From Craterostigma plantagineum (Eukaryota; Streptophyta; Magnoliopsida; Lamiales; Linderniaceae), in assembly GCA_027422505.1 (NCBI GenBank), contig JAPQWV010000123.1, positions 620,001 through 684,000 on the forward strand: a stretch of DNA of 64,000 bases, read 5' to 3'. Below are positions 10,915 to 21,399 of this stretch, piece after piece; the stretch's first letter is position 1; each line of letters opens with the position of its first letter. The notes beneath the pieces were generated by a model, which made no database searches, was not told the origin of the DNA, and saw nothing but the letters and a program-made list of their open reading frames with translations. The translations under genes and the position numbers were made by a program.

Positions 10915-11220
10915 TCCTGCTGCGAACTTCTCCAACGATAATCTCGTACGCTCGTCAGAACGGCTGGAAGAGGAGCACCACGAAGCGAACTTCTCCAACG
11001 ATAATCCCGTCTTATATCAGGAAACGAGAAGAGGAGCGCAGCCTCGGGTACGAATTCCATAACCGTGAACTTTTCCAAATAGATAATCTCTGAAACCTAT
11101 CTAGGGACTAAGAGAAGAGGAGCACGGTAACGGCCCGAGAATCAACAAGAAGAACTTCGCCTAGATAATCTCCTATAGCCTCATGGAGAAGCGGAGCTTC
11201 AGCTTGAGCATAGCTCATTA
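10915..11220. repeat. Degenerate tandem repeat, about four units of 65-80 bp
   Basis: Each unit contains GAACTT(C/T)TCC or a variant, then GATAATC, and ends with AAGAGGAGC or a variant. Units begin near 10923, 10989, 11067 and 11151. It lies in the spacer downstream of copia pol. Similarity falls with distance, as in an old tandem array. Confidence 0.75.
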
Positions 11221-11681
11221 AAGGGATAGTAAATGAGGTAGAAAAGAAGAAAGATGCCGAAAAGAAAATGAGACAGACATAGAAATGGAAGATGACGAAG
11301 AGATAAGCTCACTGTCCTCTAAATTCATTCCCTTCTAAGTCCTAGCCAAACTAAGACCTTTACGCCCCTTTGATTCCAATCGACGGTCTCTCGCTTTGGT
11401 GAAATGATTAAACACACCTCGATCACAGGTAAATTGACTTGAAACTGCTTGTGTTGACTTGAGTGATAATAATATAAAAATCCCAAGAAAGAAATTATTG
11501 AGAGCAAGAGCGAACCTTGTGAGAGTTGTCGAAATGGAGCAGTCTATGAACTTAGGACTTTAGTTTGCCGACAAGACTTGACGGCACTTTTTCTTTCAAA
11601 TGTCTCGTAAAATTTTAGGCTCGACGATTGATCGAAGCAGAATAATCTGACCCCATACTACAATAATAGTAAAATACAAAA

Positions 11682-11712
11682 ATATATATATATATATATA
11701 TATAAATATATA
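11682..11712. repeat. (TA)n microsatellite
   Basis: About 30 bp of alternating T and A in noncoding DNA. Confidence 0.9.
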
Positions 11713-12339
11713 CTTCGCACATTTTGACATGAAATGTTATGTTTCATATGCGTTGAATTGAATAAATGCGGATTTTTTTTCATCGCACATTCTAAATGCA
11801 ATTTTAGATTGCATTGTTACTGAATTGTTTAAATGCGATAAGTTTTTTTATGCTCTAACCCTCGCACAATATTTTGAAGTACATGTTTTCGGGGACCATG
11901 TACACGTACTTACTTGGTAAATTTGTGTGTTTTTATGCTCGTGACTTGAATTGATTTAATATACTTGCATAATTAGTTAATTCTTGTGCATCATTTGAGG
12001 GGGAGCAAGTATAAAAATCGTGGTTTAGCTCCAAATATTTTTGACGTCTATCTCCGAGTATTTCAGATCTTTCAAGCTCAAGGAGTGAGACGTCGACACT
12101 ACAAAGAGAGGAGCTAGACACAAGACCAGATATTTCACAAATAACATTGCCAAAAATAAATTGTTGATTAACTCCATCATTACTAACGTTTATCTCTAAG
12201 TGGTACAGATTTTTAATCTTCTGCCAGGGGAGCTGGACGTTACTACTCGAAAAATACAGGGAGTTAATTGCATATATTTCAATTACTAAGGGGGAGCCTT
12301 ATAATGGGTTTTATTTTGAAATAGGGGTCAATCTGAAAT

Positions 12340-14026
12340 TCTTTAGAAAAACTTACTATCGAGAAACTGGATATTTGAATTAATTTGCAATCTAAAGTTT
12401 CTCGATCGTAAACAGTGTCGGGATAGATTTTGATTGGCCGCGATAATTTGCGATCGAAAATTTTGAATTGAGAAGCAAGTTTCGAATCAAAAGTTTCTCG
12501 AGCGCAAATAGTAATGGGCCTGATCCATTTAATCGCAAAACGTCCAATCGCAAACCCAATATTGATTTACAGCGAGTTATTAAAAGTTCACCTTTTGTCA
12601 GTCGCAAAACTTTTTCTCACGCAACCCTAATCGAAAGAAATTCTCTCACGTAAAACTTTCTCAGACGATACAAAATTCTTCAAAAATCTTCTAATTTTCA
12701 CTTCAAATCGTCTGATTAAGGTAGAAACTCGATTCGGTTAACGATTGCGAATGTTATAACTTGATTTGCATTTACATTTTGTAGTTTGTCGCATGTTTAG
12801 TTAAGATTTTTCGACTGTTCTTCAAAAATGATTTAAACGTATACTGTTTCAGAAAATCTAGGCATGTTTCTTGGATTTTCTGAGTTAAATGCCTGTTGTT
12901 TAGATAGATTCGATGTTTTTGATGAAACAGATAGCGTAAATCGTAGGAAAATTTCCCATCCGTGATGATAAAATGGTTTCCGATGAAACTGGATACTTTG
13001 AAGTTTTGAAGCTGTCGAAGAACTTTATCGATCGCAAATAATCTTAATTGAATTCCAATTCGATTGAGATACTGTTTGTGTCGATTTAGTTTTCGATCGG
13101 AAAATTTTGATTTAAGTCATCACGAAAAGATTTTGACCGATAACCTTACCATCGAAAAATTCAATTATAATTTTCTGCGAGCGAAAAACTTATGCACTCA
13201 ATAGATAATTTAGATGCAAATAATCGAGCGTTAAACTTACCATCGCAAAATTAAAATTTCGATTTCACTTAATTTCGGTCGCAAAAATGTTAGCAGCGAG
13301 AAATTTATTATTCAATGCTTAACTTTTTCGATCGTAAAATTCGCCGCATAGAATAAATTGATCGAAAAATTTCTCGACGATTGACATAGTTTCGTCGTTG
13401 ACCAATTTCTCGATAAAAATATGTCGCCGCGAAATGTTTTTACTTACAATCGAAAATCACATATCGTTAGACAAATTTTCAAATCGAAAAATTTTATTCA
13501 CTCGAAGAAAATTTCTCGACAGTAAATTTACCGGAGAAATAATTTCTCGACCGTAAATTTACACGGAATTTTTCTCAATCGTAAAATTGATCGACTACAG
13601 TCTCAATTTCAAACTCAACACTTAGAATTTTTTTTCTAAGTCATTTACACTGTAGCGAACGCTAGCGAATAAAATTTTCTCGATCGAAAATTTGCACGGA
13701 AACGTTTCAATTGAAATCAGTGTATAGAAAATCAAATCGCAATTCAATTTTCTCGAGCGAAAATTTTCTCGGCATGAACAGTGACTTACTGATTTAAGCA
13801 CTTAGCGAAATTTCGAACCAATTTTCACGCGACAACTATTTCCTTCGAAATTACATTCATGCCATCACGATTTTTAAAATTGAACATACACTATGAATTT
13901 GATATGATTTCAATTCAAAATTCATCGAACATGCTATTATTTGCAATATTACAATAGTTTGATGAAATTTATTCATATTTCGACTGAAAAATAAAATTGA
14001 ACGAATGAACTTTTATATATCTTATA
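12340..14026 (+). other. Leader-like AT-rich block with CTCGA/CGAAAA words
   Basis: About 1.7 kb without a gene, packed with TTTCTCG, CGATCGAAAA and GCGAAAATTT, the same words as in the gag leader at 3420-4020. It ends at the start of the third ORF. It may be a duplicated leader or part of a spliced subgenomic RNA leader; the sequence alone does not decide. Confidence 0.5.
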
Positions 14027-14032
14027 TTTCAG
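14020..14032 (+). promoter_or_regulatory. Candidate 3' splice site directly before the third ORF
   Basis: A T-rich run ending TATTTCAG abuts ATGG of the ORF at 14033. This is a good plant acceptor consensus. A spliced message would explain how a downstream ORF is expressed. No donor has been assigned. Confidence 0.4.
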
Positions 14033-14929
14033 ATGGATCGCTACCCAAGATACAACCACATATATGATCACAATATGTACTTGAAGGTTCAGGATACGAA
14101 CTTTCAGCTCGATCTGGACACATTTCGGTGCCCGGACGAGATCATCGTATCCATCCTCAGAGGTCACCCCATTTGGCACGCGCTGACGGTCACTGCCTCA
14201 GTGCTGATGGTCTATCTCCAGCAATTCTGGGGATATATACAAGGAGTTGTAGCAAATGGAGCATTTTCCTTCACTACAAAACTCGGGACGCGGCATATTC
14301 TTATGAGCAAGAGTCAGTTCGGAATGATGCTGGACTTGCCCCACCACGACAACTACGACCCGCTCCCGACCGACGGTGAGATGATTCAGGACTTCATGCA
14401 CATGGGATACCAACCGCCGCTTACAAGATTAGCTTAGGTCCAGAGCAGCGGTATCCCTCACCCCTGGAAGACACTGTTCGGCATAGTGAACAAGTGTCTA
14501 TCACCCAAACACGCTGGATTCGACAAGGGCAACGACAACATACTGCGGATCTTTCACGGCCTCGCCTTCGCCAGAAACTACGGCTTTGCACAGCTGATCT
14601 GGAATGATCTAGCTGAACAGATTCGGCTGAAGGAGAACCGAAGGTCAAAGAACGTGCCCTATGCTCGCTGGTTCAACCTAATCATCAGTGAGTTCATGGA
14701 GCTACATGCAGAGAACATCCCTCAGCTACCTCCTGGTGGAAACTACCAGCCGCCAAGGCTTAAGTTTTTCCACAACCCACGGCTCACGGATCTGGACCAA
14801 CCGTCGATGCCAATTCCACTCAGCTTACTCAGGCTCGCCGACCCCGCGGGAGCTGAGTATCAGAGGTTCTGCCGGGAACACAACTTAACGGAAGCAATGA
14901 TTAGAGGGCCCCGGCAGATCACCATGTGA
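14033..14929 (+). pseudogene. SIRE-associated third ORF, N-terminal domain
   Basis: Two frames (14033-14437 and 14486-14929), separated by a stop near 14437, give about 280 residues. Visible features are YLQQFWGYI at about residue 62, a KLGTRHILMSKSQFGMMLDL stretch, and a Trp/Phe-rich second half. QQFW followed by an FxLxxxxF-like block is, to my knowledge, typical of extra ORFs in plant copia elements, especially in Asteraceae, often filed as hypothetical or envelope-like. I see no signal peptide or membrane segment, so an envelope role is not supported. Its biochemical function is unknown. Confidence 0.6.
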
Positions 14930-15920
14930 GCCCTCCCCAACACCAACCAAGCCCTGACGACACGATGATCGATGCTGTCGCTCAGGAGCTTCAACAGGAG
15001 CCTCCCTTGGTTGAAGAGCTAATGCCCGACGTAGAAGAGACTTTGATAGAAATCGTGGCTCGAGATGGCGCTCGAGGCTCCTGCACTCGAATTACAAGTG
15101 GAAGTGCCCATACAAGTTGGCGTGCTCGAAGAAACTTTTGAGGAGGTTCTTCAACAAGAAGCACAGCCCGAAACTGAAATGGGGCAAAGCTCTCTTCCAC
15201 CGGTGACGGATCAGCCACTGGAGGACGTCAATCGTGACCTCACTCCTCACACGGCCACCCCGTCTAACGAGGAAATAAGCCTGATAAGGAGGACTCCCAG
15301 AAGACTAAGCATTCAGCTGGAGTCTCTCTTCTCAGCCGTCACTGCCGCACCAGATACTACGCTACCACATCGACAAGTGTTGCTGGCACTTCTTCGTTCA
15401 ATCTTGAGCCCCAACCAACTCACGTGGTGTCTGGTTCGCAGGCGCAATCTAAGCCTGTCTTAACACCCATAGAGGCGAATTTTCTGGATTCGCCTCGAGG
15501 ATTGGGTGGAAGTCTCATACAGTCACAACCTCAAGTGACTGTGAGCCAACCCACAGAGTCGGTGTCTACTCAAGGGTGATAACAGGCGACATCAGTCGTC
15601 CTTGTCCATCCATGGAGGCGTCCACACCCTTTGTGACGAACGAGCAGTTCCATGCCGCTCTCTCTGCCGCTGTACAGACTATGGAAGACAAGATCACAGA
15701 GAGAGTACTTCAAGCTCTCGAGGCATCCCGAAGAGATACTGGGAAAGCACCTGCCTCTGAAGGCCCTTCGTCACAAACCCACACCACACCTCCAAAACCC
15801 ACGCTCACTGACCCTCTAGCCACTTCCTCCATCCTCATCAACCCATACACCATCCCCATCACCGAGCTCCACGACATTCTCCTCGCCCGTTTGATAGGCC
15901 TGTCCATCCGATCGCCTCAT
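14926..15920 (+). pseudogene. Third ORF, disordered linker region
   Basis: Several overlapping frames (15065-15463, 15576-16478) encode acidic then Pro/Thr/Ser-rich low-complexity protein, joining the QQFW domain to the conserved C-terminal domain. A segment starting at 15612 (MEASTPFVTNEQFHAALSAA) looks helical. Frame changes and stops are frequent. No catalytic motif is seen. Confidence 0.5.
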
Positions 15921-16289
15921 GAAGAATCCCTCTATCAGCTATTGGTGGATCATCCTGAGCCACCGACTGACACCTGCCGAGGCCAAATCTCCCACTCCCG
16001 GCGCACACATGACGATCCTGACGATCAGGACCATCATGAGGGGGAGAAGAGGCCGAGGACATCCACAATCGGCCAAGGACAAGGCTCGGGCGCTACGCGG
16101 ACAAGCGCTGGAGCTGGTGAAACCCAAACCACCCATACTACCCAAACCACACAGCCACTCTACCACATATCGACCCACCAACCTTTCACCTCAGGACGCC
16201 TCCGCCCACACCGCCGATCTACTCAAGCCCCTTGCTTCCGAAAGAAGAAGCAAGCGCTGCAATGTTGTAGCTCCGGCAGCTACCCAAGC

Positions 16290-16815
16290 TACTCCCTCCG
16301 TCGCTCCAGACCAACCGGGACCCTCTGGACATGGCATCAATCCACACGAAGTATTAGACAACTACATTTTCGAAGGCCAGTGGATGACCCATTCCATGCC
16401 CGAGGAGTATCAGAGACAACAGCTTCAGGACGTACGCCACTTCTTACAACAAGCATCCGTGAACCTCGTGATCATTGAAGACGACGAACTTCAAGAAGGT
16501 GTAGACTATAAAAATGAAATCCCAAGGCTACCAGAGTTGATCGCACAGCGAGCGGCCTCCCCTGCAAGACATGCCAGGGACCGTTCGGATCGACACGCAG
16601 TGGGAGAACATTCACATAGAGATACCTTTCCTTGAAGAAGTCAGAGAAAACATTTGGAGGTCACCGGATCGAATTAAGAAGCCGGATGAGTTCGAGCTGA
16701 GAGGGATCTCTCACTGGGATCAGTAGAAGAGAATGACATATCTGTGGATGCTGACCCAACTAGGACCGGACGTGAGGCTGGGGATCCCGAAGAATCGACT
16801 GAAGAGTCACTTCAG
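16290..16815 (+). pseudogene. Third ORF, conserved C-terminal domain, copy 1
   Basis: The conserved block reads GPSGHGINPHEVLDNYIFEG, then QWMTHSMPEEYQ, VRHFLQQA, the acidic IIEDDELQEGVDY, and IPRLPELIAQRA. It continues in another frame through a WENI-type segment and ELRGISHW. The same block is found on the minus strand at 25190-26158 and 41140-41994, so it is a real conserved protein family and not a chance ORF. After YLWMLTQLGPD (about 16740) homology with copy 2 continues to about 16812, where gypsy sequence starts. The end is therefore a truncation. Function unknown. Confidence 0.65.
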
Positions 16816-16826
16816 GAACAGACGAG

Positions 16827-18227
16827 ATGTATAGGAAGACGAAGGAAGCACAGCAGGGACAAACAACTGGAGATCTTATAATACGGGAAGACGGACGGAT
16901 GTATTTCAAGGATCGGTTATATGTACCGGACAACGCCGAGCTAAGAAGGACGATAATGACGGAGGCCCATGCTACCGCATACTCAGTACATCCAGGAGCA
17001 ACGAAGATGTACAGAGGTTTAAAGGAGAACTATTGGTGGCCAGGCATGAAAAAGGACATCGCAACTTTCGTGAGTCAGTGCCTGACGTGCCAGCAGATAA
17101 AAGCCGAGCATCAAAGGCCGGCGGGAACCCTACAACCGTTACCCATTCCGGAATGGAAATGGGATAACATTACCATGGATTTCGTAGTAGGCCTTCCGAG
17201 GAACACGAAGGGGCACGACGCGATTTGGGTGATTGTCGACAGACTCACCAAGTCCGCCCACTTCTTACCCATTAGCACGACGTTTTCCATGGAACGGTAC
17301 GCTGAGCTCTATATCCAAGAAATAGTGCGACTGCACGGCGTTCCATCCTCAATAGTCTCGGATCGCGACTCCAGATTTCTGTCGAAATTCTGGACGAGCT
17401 TGCAAAAGGCGATGGGAACGAAGCTATCTTTTAGTACCGCCTACCATCCACAGACGGACGGTCAATCCGAGCGAACCATTCAGACCCTGGAGGACATGCT
17501 CCGACCGTGTGCACTCGATTTCAAAGGAAATTGGAGTAAGTACCTCCCACTGATCGAGTTCTCATATAACAATAGCTACCACGTCACCATTGGGATGGCA
17601 CCGTATGAAGCGCTATACGGGCGAAGGTGCAGATCCCCAGTACATTGGGACGAGGTTGGCGAACGGGCAGTGTTAGGCCCTGACATAGTACGAGAAATGA
17701 CGGAAGCCATTGCCACCATACGGGAAAGAATGCGAACGGCACAGAGTCGACAGAAAAGCTACGCTGATCGAAGACGTCGACCATTAGAGTTTGAAGAGGG
17801 AGATATGATGTTCGTGAAAGTATCACCGATGAAGGGCGTGAAGAGGTTTGGGAAGAAAGGAAAGCTAAGTCCTAGGTATATAGGACCATTTAGGATACTG
17901 AAGAGGGTAGGCGAGGTAGCATACCAACTGGAGCTGCCTGCGTCTTTATCACAAGTGCATGACGTGTTCCACGTCTCGACACTGCGAAAATACATAGCTG
18001 ACCCGAACCACGTTCTAGGAAACGAATCTCTACATCAACAATTGAAACCGGATCTAAGCTACGAAGAGGCTCCGGTGGAGATATTGATGTACGAGACCAA
18101 AAGACTTAGGAACAAAGACATTCCTTTAGTAAAAGTGTTGTGGCGGAACCAATCCACGGAAGAAGCAACATGGGAACGGGAGGACGAAATGCGAATTCGT
18201 TACCCTGAGCTGTTTCACACGGGCTGA
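16827..18227 (+). CDS. Gypsy integrase with C-terminal chromodomain (partial Pol)
   Basis: 466 uninterrupted residues. The first 90 hold the His-His-Cys-Cys zinc-binding module ending CLTCQQIKAEH. The catalytic core follows with MDFVVGLP (Asp), IVSDRDSRFLSKFW (Asp) and TDGQSERTIQTLED (Glu). Next come the GPFRIL and YQLELPASLSQVHDVFHVS blocks, and at the end a chromodomain-like segment (VLWRNQSTEEATWEREDEMR). In chromoviruses the chromodomain directs insertion to particular chromatin. The real polyprotein would extend far upstream, so the ATG at 16827 is only the first Met after the truncation. It is the longest intact pol-derived frame with a complete catalytic core here, suggesting relative youth. 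Confidence 0.93.
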   Translation: MYRKTKEAQQGQTTGDLIIREDGRMYFKDRLYVPDNAELRRTIMTEAHATAYSVHPGATKMYRGLKENYWWPGMKKDIATFVSQCLTCQQIKAEHQRPAGTLQPLPIPEWKWDNITMDFVVGLPRNTKGHDAIWVIVDRLTKSAHFLPISTTFSMERYAELYIQEIVRLHGVPSSIVSDRDSRFLSKFWTSLQKAMGTKLSFSTAYHPQTDGQSERTIQTLEDMLRPCALDFKGNWSKYLPLIEFSYNNSYHVTIGMAPYEALYGRRCRSPVHWDEVGERAVLGPDIVREMTEAIATIRERMRTAQSRQKSYADRRRRPLEFEEGDMMFVKVSPMKGVKRFGKKGKLSPRYIGPFRILKRVGEVAYQLELPASLSQVHDVFHVSTLRKYIADPNHVLGNESLHQQLKPDLSYEEAPVEILMYETKRLRNKDIPLVKVLWRNQSTEEATWEREDEMRIRYPELFHTG

Positions 18228-18249
18228 TTTCGGGGGCGAAATCCTCCTT

Positions 18250-18263
18250 AAGGGGGGGGAGGA
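18250..18263 (+). other. Polypurine tract of the gypsy element
   Basis: AAGGGGGGGGAGGA directly before the LTR, the usual plus-strand primer of LTR retroelements. It confirms that the LTR at 18264 is the 3' one. Confidence 0.85.
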
Positions 18264-19069
18264 TGTAGGACCCCGGTCCCTGAAAATTAGGTCGGCCAAT
18301 AAATTGTGTCTCTGATTTACGTTATTCTATGTTAATTACGTATATGTTATACGTTTGTGTGAATTCATGGATTTCGTGCTCGTGACTTTATGAGAATTAA
18401 GTGAAAATTTTGCGACATTAATTATATGTTTGCGATGACTCCCAACAAGGAGGACATTTTCGAAAATGGAATATAGAATGTGGATTAGGATTTATTTGGG
18501 CCATGAACCTATTATGATAGGAATTTTCAAGTGGGCTAAAAGTGGAATTAGGCCCAACTCAAGAAATGTCAATTTGGGAGACAAAACCTCCATGAATTAA
18601 GGGAAAACCCACGCCACCCTTGTCTCCTCCAAGATAATTACTAATAAAATAACCAAAACACATTTTCAACTCCCTAACCCCACCAAGAAAGAAACCAACG
18701 AAGAAAAAAAAAACAAGGAGAAAGGAGAAGGAGCCGAGAGCCAAAAAAATCGAACAAAGGCCACTCCAACTAGCTTAAGGAACTCGAAAAATTGTAAGTA
18801 AATACCCTCATTAAGCTTTAAATTTCGCACCCTAGGTGTAGTTGGATATCATTAATGAACTTAAATGCAAGAAGTTGAAGAAGAATGCCGTAAGAACCCT
18901 AATTGCGAAATAAACTCATGATAAGGTCTCTATTCGGACAAACTAGCTAGCAAATAGCTTAGTATGTGATTTAGAACATGTAAATGTTGGGTAGAATAAG
19001 CTAGAATCGTGTTTAAATGGGATGATGAACGACGAAGAATGAAGATAATGATAAATGTCGAATGATATA

Positions 19070-19975
19070 GATGAAATGTCGAGCTAAATGTCGACATTAA
19101 AGTCGAGCTCAATATCGAGTGGAATTGAGTATAAAATGTCGAGATGCATGTCGAAAGTCATGTCGACATTTTCTAAATTCAAATGTCGAAACAGAATGTC
19201 GAGGTTCATGTGAAATGCATGTCGACATTTTCTAATTCAGATGTCGAAATATGATATCGAGTGATAGAAAAGATGTCGAGATATCCCAAAAGTAAAATAT
19301 CGAACCGAATAGGATGTCGAACTAGGGGAAAATGTCGAGAACCAGGGAGAAAAGTCGAGGCCTATGGTATCGAGATTTTTGGTATTTTATAAATGTCGAC
19401 TCATATATATAACGTTGAGTAAGAAGTCGAGAGCTAAGGAAAATGTCGAGATCTCGAGGTAAATGTCGAACTTATATATATATCGATATTAACCTCAATA
19501 ACTATGTCGAGATTTATGTTAAAATTCATATCGACATTTTCCATGTCAAATATCGAAATGAAGGTCGGGTCCTTATCCGGATAAAATGTCGGGCCCTTAA
19601 ATTATACCGAGATTTCTATAATATAAATGTCGAAATGTTAGAAAAATGTCGAGTTAAAAATGTCGAGATTTAGCATGAAGTGTCGATATCTTTAAAAAGC
19701 TCAAAAAGTCGAATTCAAAGAAAGTGATACAAAATGTCGACAGCCCGTGATAAATATCGAAACCCTCGAAATGACGAAGGGTTAAGGAGAAATGTCGAAC
19801 CTTGTTAGGAAATATGTCGAGATCCTCAAATAACTCAAATGTCGAAATCTTTGTGAAAATATCGAAATGAAGTTCGAAGATTTGCTTCCCGTATCGACAT
19901 TTAATACAAGAAATGTCGAAGATCATGTTAAAGTGTATATCGACATTTTGTTTAAAATGTCGAAGCACATGGCAC
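19070..19975. repeat. Dense array of the word ATGTCGA within the gypsy LTR
   Basis: Dozens of copies of (A)TGTCGA(A/G) and the shorter palindrome TCGA, unevenly spaced over 0.9 kb. Spacing is irregular, so it is not a simple satellite. Both orientations occur (TGTCGA and TCGACA). Confidence 0.85.
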
Positions 19976-20630
19976 GATTTTGAATTCGTCGGAACCCGAG
20001 AACTTTACTTAAATATAATACGGAGTAGAAATCGACTGACTTGGGAAATTCAAAAAGGCAAATCGAGAGACGTGAGATCTAGGGAAATTATACGAAGTCT
20101 AAATAACTAAGTATGACTAAAATTATTATTTCGACGAATTAGCCGAGGAAAAGCGAAAGCACTAACGTCATAACCCTTTTATGCTTAAAGGTCGTACATT
20201 AGGAGCAAACGGGGAAAATACTAATTACGCTTGGACGACAGGTAAGTAGAAATCCAACTACGATACGTAACTTGCCTGCGTCTGATTATGTGAACTTACG
20301 TGCTCGTGTATTTTACGTAGGACGTGCATGTTACGACAAAGTTATTTTATACGCATGATAGTATGATCTGCATATTTACATGAGCATGGCATGAGCACTT
20401 GCACGCATTAGTAGTACGTAAGATGTGAGGTAAGAGCGTGCGTAAGATCGCCTGTGTGCGATGTATACTCGCCGATATTGGCGTTTGTGTCGACTCAATG
20501 AAGAGTCACGGCTCCCCTATGCCGCCATGGCAAAAGAAGCCATAAGGCCTGTACAAGAGGCTGGGGGAATACCCCGTATGCGGGAGATGCAACCTGGAGG
20601 ATGCGGCCCGGGGCACGCACTGAGTAAGGG

Positions 20631-20800
20631 AAGATTCCTGCGGGTGACCTTCTAGTGCGTAAAGCACTAACCGGGAGGGAAGATTCCTTCGGGTGACCTC
20701 CGCGGTTAGTGGCCTCGGTGTTGGCTACCAGTGAGAAGCGTCCGCGTGGAGGCCACATTGAGTAAGGGAAGATTCCTTCGGGTGACCTTCTAGTGTGAGA
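20631..20800. repeat. Short repeat GGGAAGATTCCTTCGGGTGA, three copies
   Basis: Copies at about 20631, 20677 and 20767, each followed by CCTTCTAGTG or a variant, inside the 3' part of the Tekay-like LTR. A stretch of this type is common in chromovirus LTRs near transcript ends, though its role is not known to me. Confidence 0.75.
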
Positions 20801-21399
20801 ACCTCCACATATGAGATCTCTATGAAATGGCGCATAGTGGGATAGAAAGCCGAGGGCCCGTACGAAGTAAGAGTATAAGAAAATAAGCATGAGTCAGAAA
20901 AAGGTCAAGAAAATGAGAAGGAGAGTATGAGCATTAGAAAACGACGACGTGGATTGTTGATCGTTAGGACACGTGCATACATGCATAATTTCTGCTTACT
21001 GAGCCTCGGTGGCTCATTCTTTATGTTACGTATTGTAGGTACTGACGATCACGGTACGTGATCCGACCATTACGCGAGGCCGATCTTTTGAAGCTATCCG
21101 ACTGCTTTTGAGGTGGGAGTGTGTGTATGGATGACGACCTGTGAAGGCCGGGCGCATAGGGAGCTTTTGGCTGCACACACACATACACTTGTATTTTTGT
21201 AGACTTGATTTTGATGACTCGTAGAACGAGTTACGAATATTCTTTTGACATGTATATAAGACTTCCGCATGCACGTTTTAAAATGAAAAATTTTATTCGC
21301 ATCTTTACGTATACGCACAATAACAAAAGCATTAACACTTAGAATTAGAACGGAATATGAGGGCGGGACGACGGGTCCTGACACAAGCGATCGGTCTGA

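Larger units (their letters stand above)
10192..12339 (+). other. Noncoding spacer after pol
   Basis: About 2.1 kb with no credible gene. It holds an AAT microsatellite, a four-copy degenerate tandem repeat, a TA microsatellite and two GGGGGAG purine tracts (about 11997 and 12288). No LTR matching 2684-3034 was seen beside either tract. Confidence 0.6.
2684..16815 (+). mobile_element. SIRE-like Ty1/copia element with third ORF, 3'-truncated
   Basis: The order on the plus strand is LTR, primer site, AT-rich leader, gag with zinc knuckle and coiled coil, protease, integrase, RT, RNase H, a 3.9-kb noncoding spacer, then an extra ORF. Integrase before RT makes it Ty1/copia. The long gag coiled coil, GGGGGAG purine tracts and third ORF fit the SIRE/Maximus group. 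No second copy of the LTR was found; the element appears cut near 16815 where gypsy sequence starts. Assigning 12350-16815 to the same element as the pol genes rests on orientation and order and is an inference. Confidence 0.72.
16820..21383 (+). mobile_element. Tekay-like gypsy (chromovirus) element, 5'-truncated
   Basis: Keeps the integrase with chromodomain, a polypurine tract and one 3.1-kb LTR. Gag, protease, RT and RNase H are missing. The left junction falls in SIRE third-ORF DNA at about 16815; the right flank (21384) is an unrelated minus-strand copia fragment, so the two flanks are not halves of one target. The truncation therefore involved deletion or rearrangement. The very long LTR and chromodomain suggest the Tekay/Del lineage. 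Confidence 0.8.
18264..21383 (+). repeat. 3' LTR of the Tekay-like element (3.1 kb)
   Basis: Starts TGTAGGACCCC right after the purine tract and ends GTCCTGACA at 21383. It contains a TGTCGA word array (about 19070-19975) and a short tandem repeat (20631-20800). Relatives start at 23049 and 26159 with TG(T/A)AGCACCCG. All three share the flanking CAGGTAAGT(A/G)GAA segment where present. ORFs inside are chance. Confidence 0.83.

Noticed and set aside
14033..14929. Retroviral-type envelope glycoprotein
   Set aside because: No signal peptide, transmembrane helix or glycoprotein pattern is visible; QQFW-type ORFs are better called unknown third ORFs.
19443..20110. Short frames in the TGTCGA array
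   Set aside because: Word repetition removes stops in some frames; no protein similarity.
18264..21383. Regular-looking short repeats in the LTR as a CRISPR array
   Set aside because: Word spacing is irregular, words are 6-8 bp, the setting is a plant LTR, and no cas-like gene exists.
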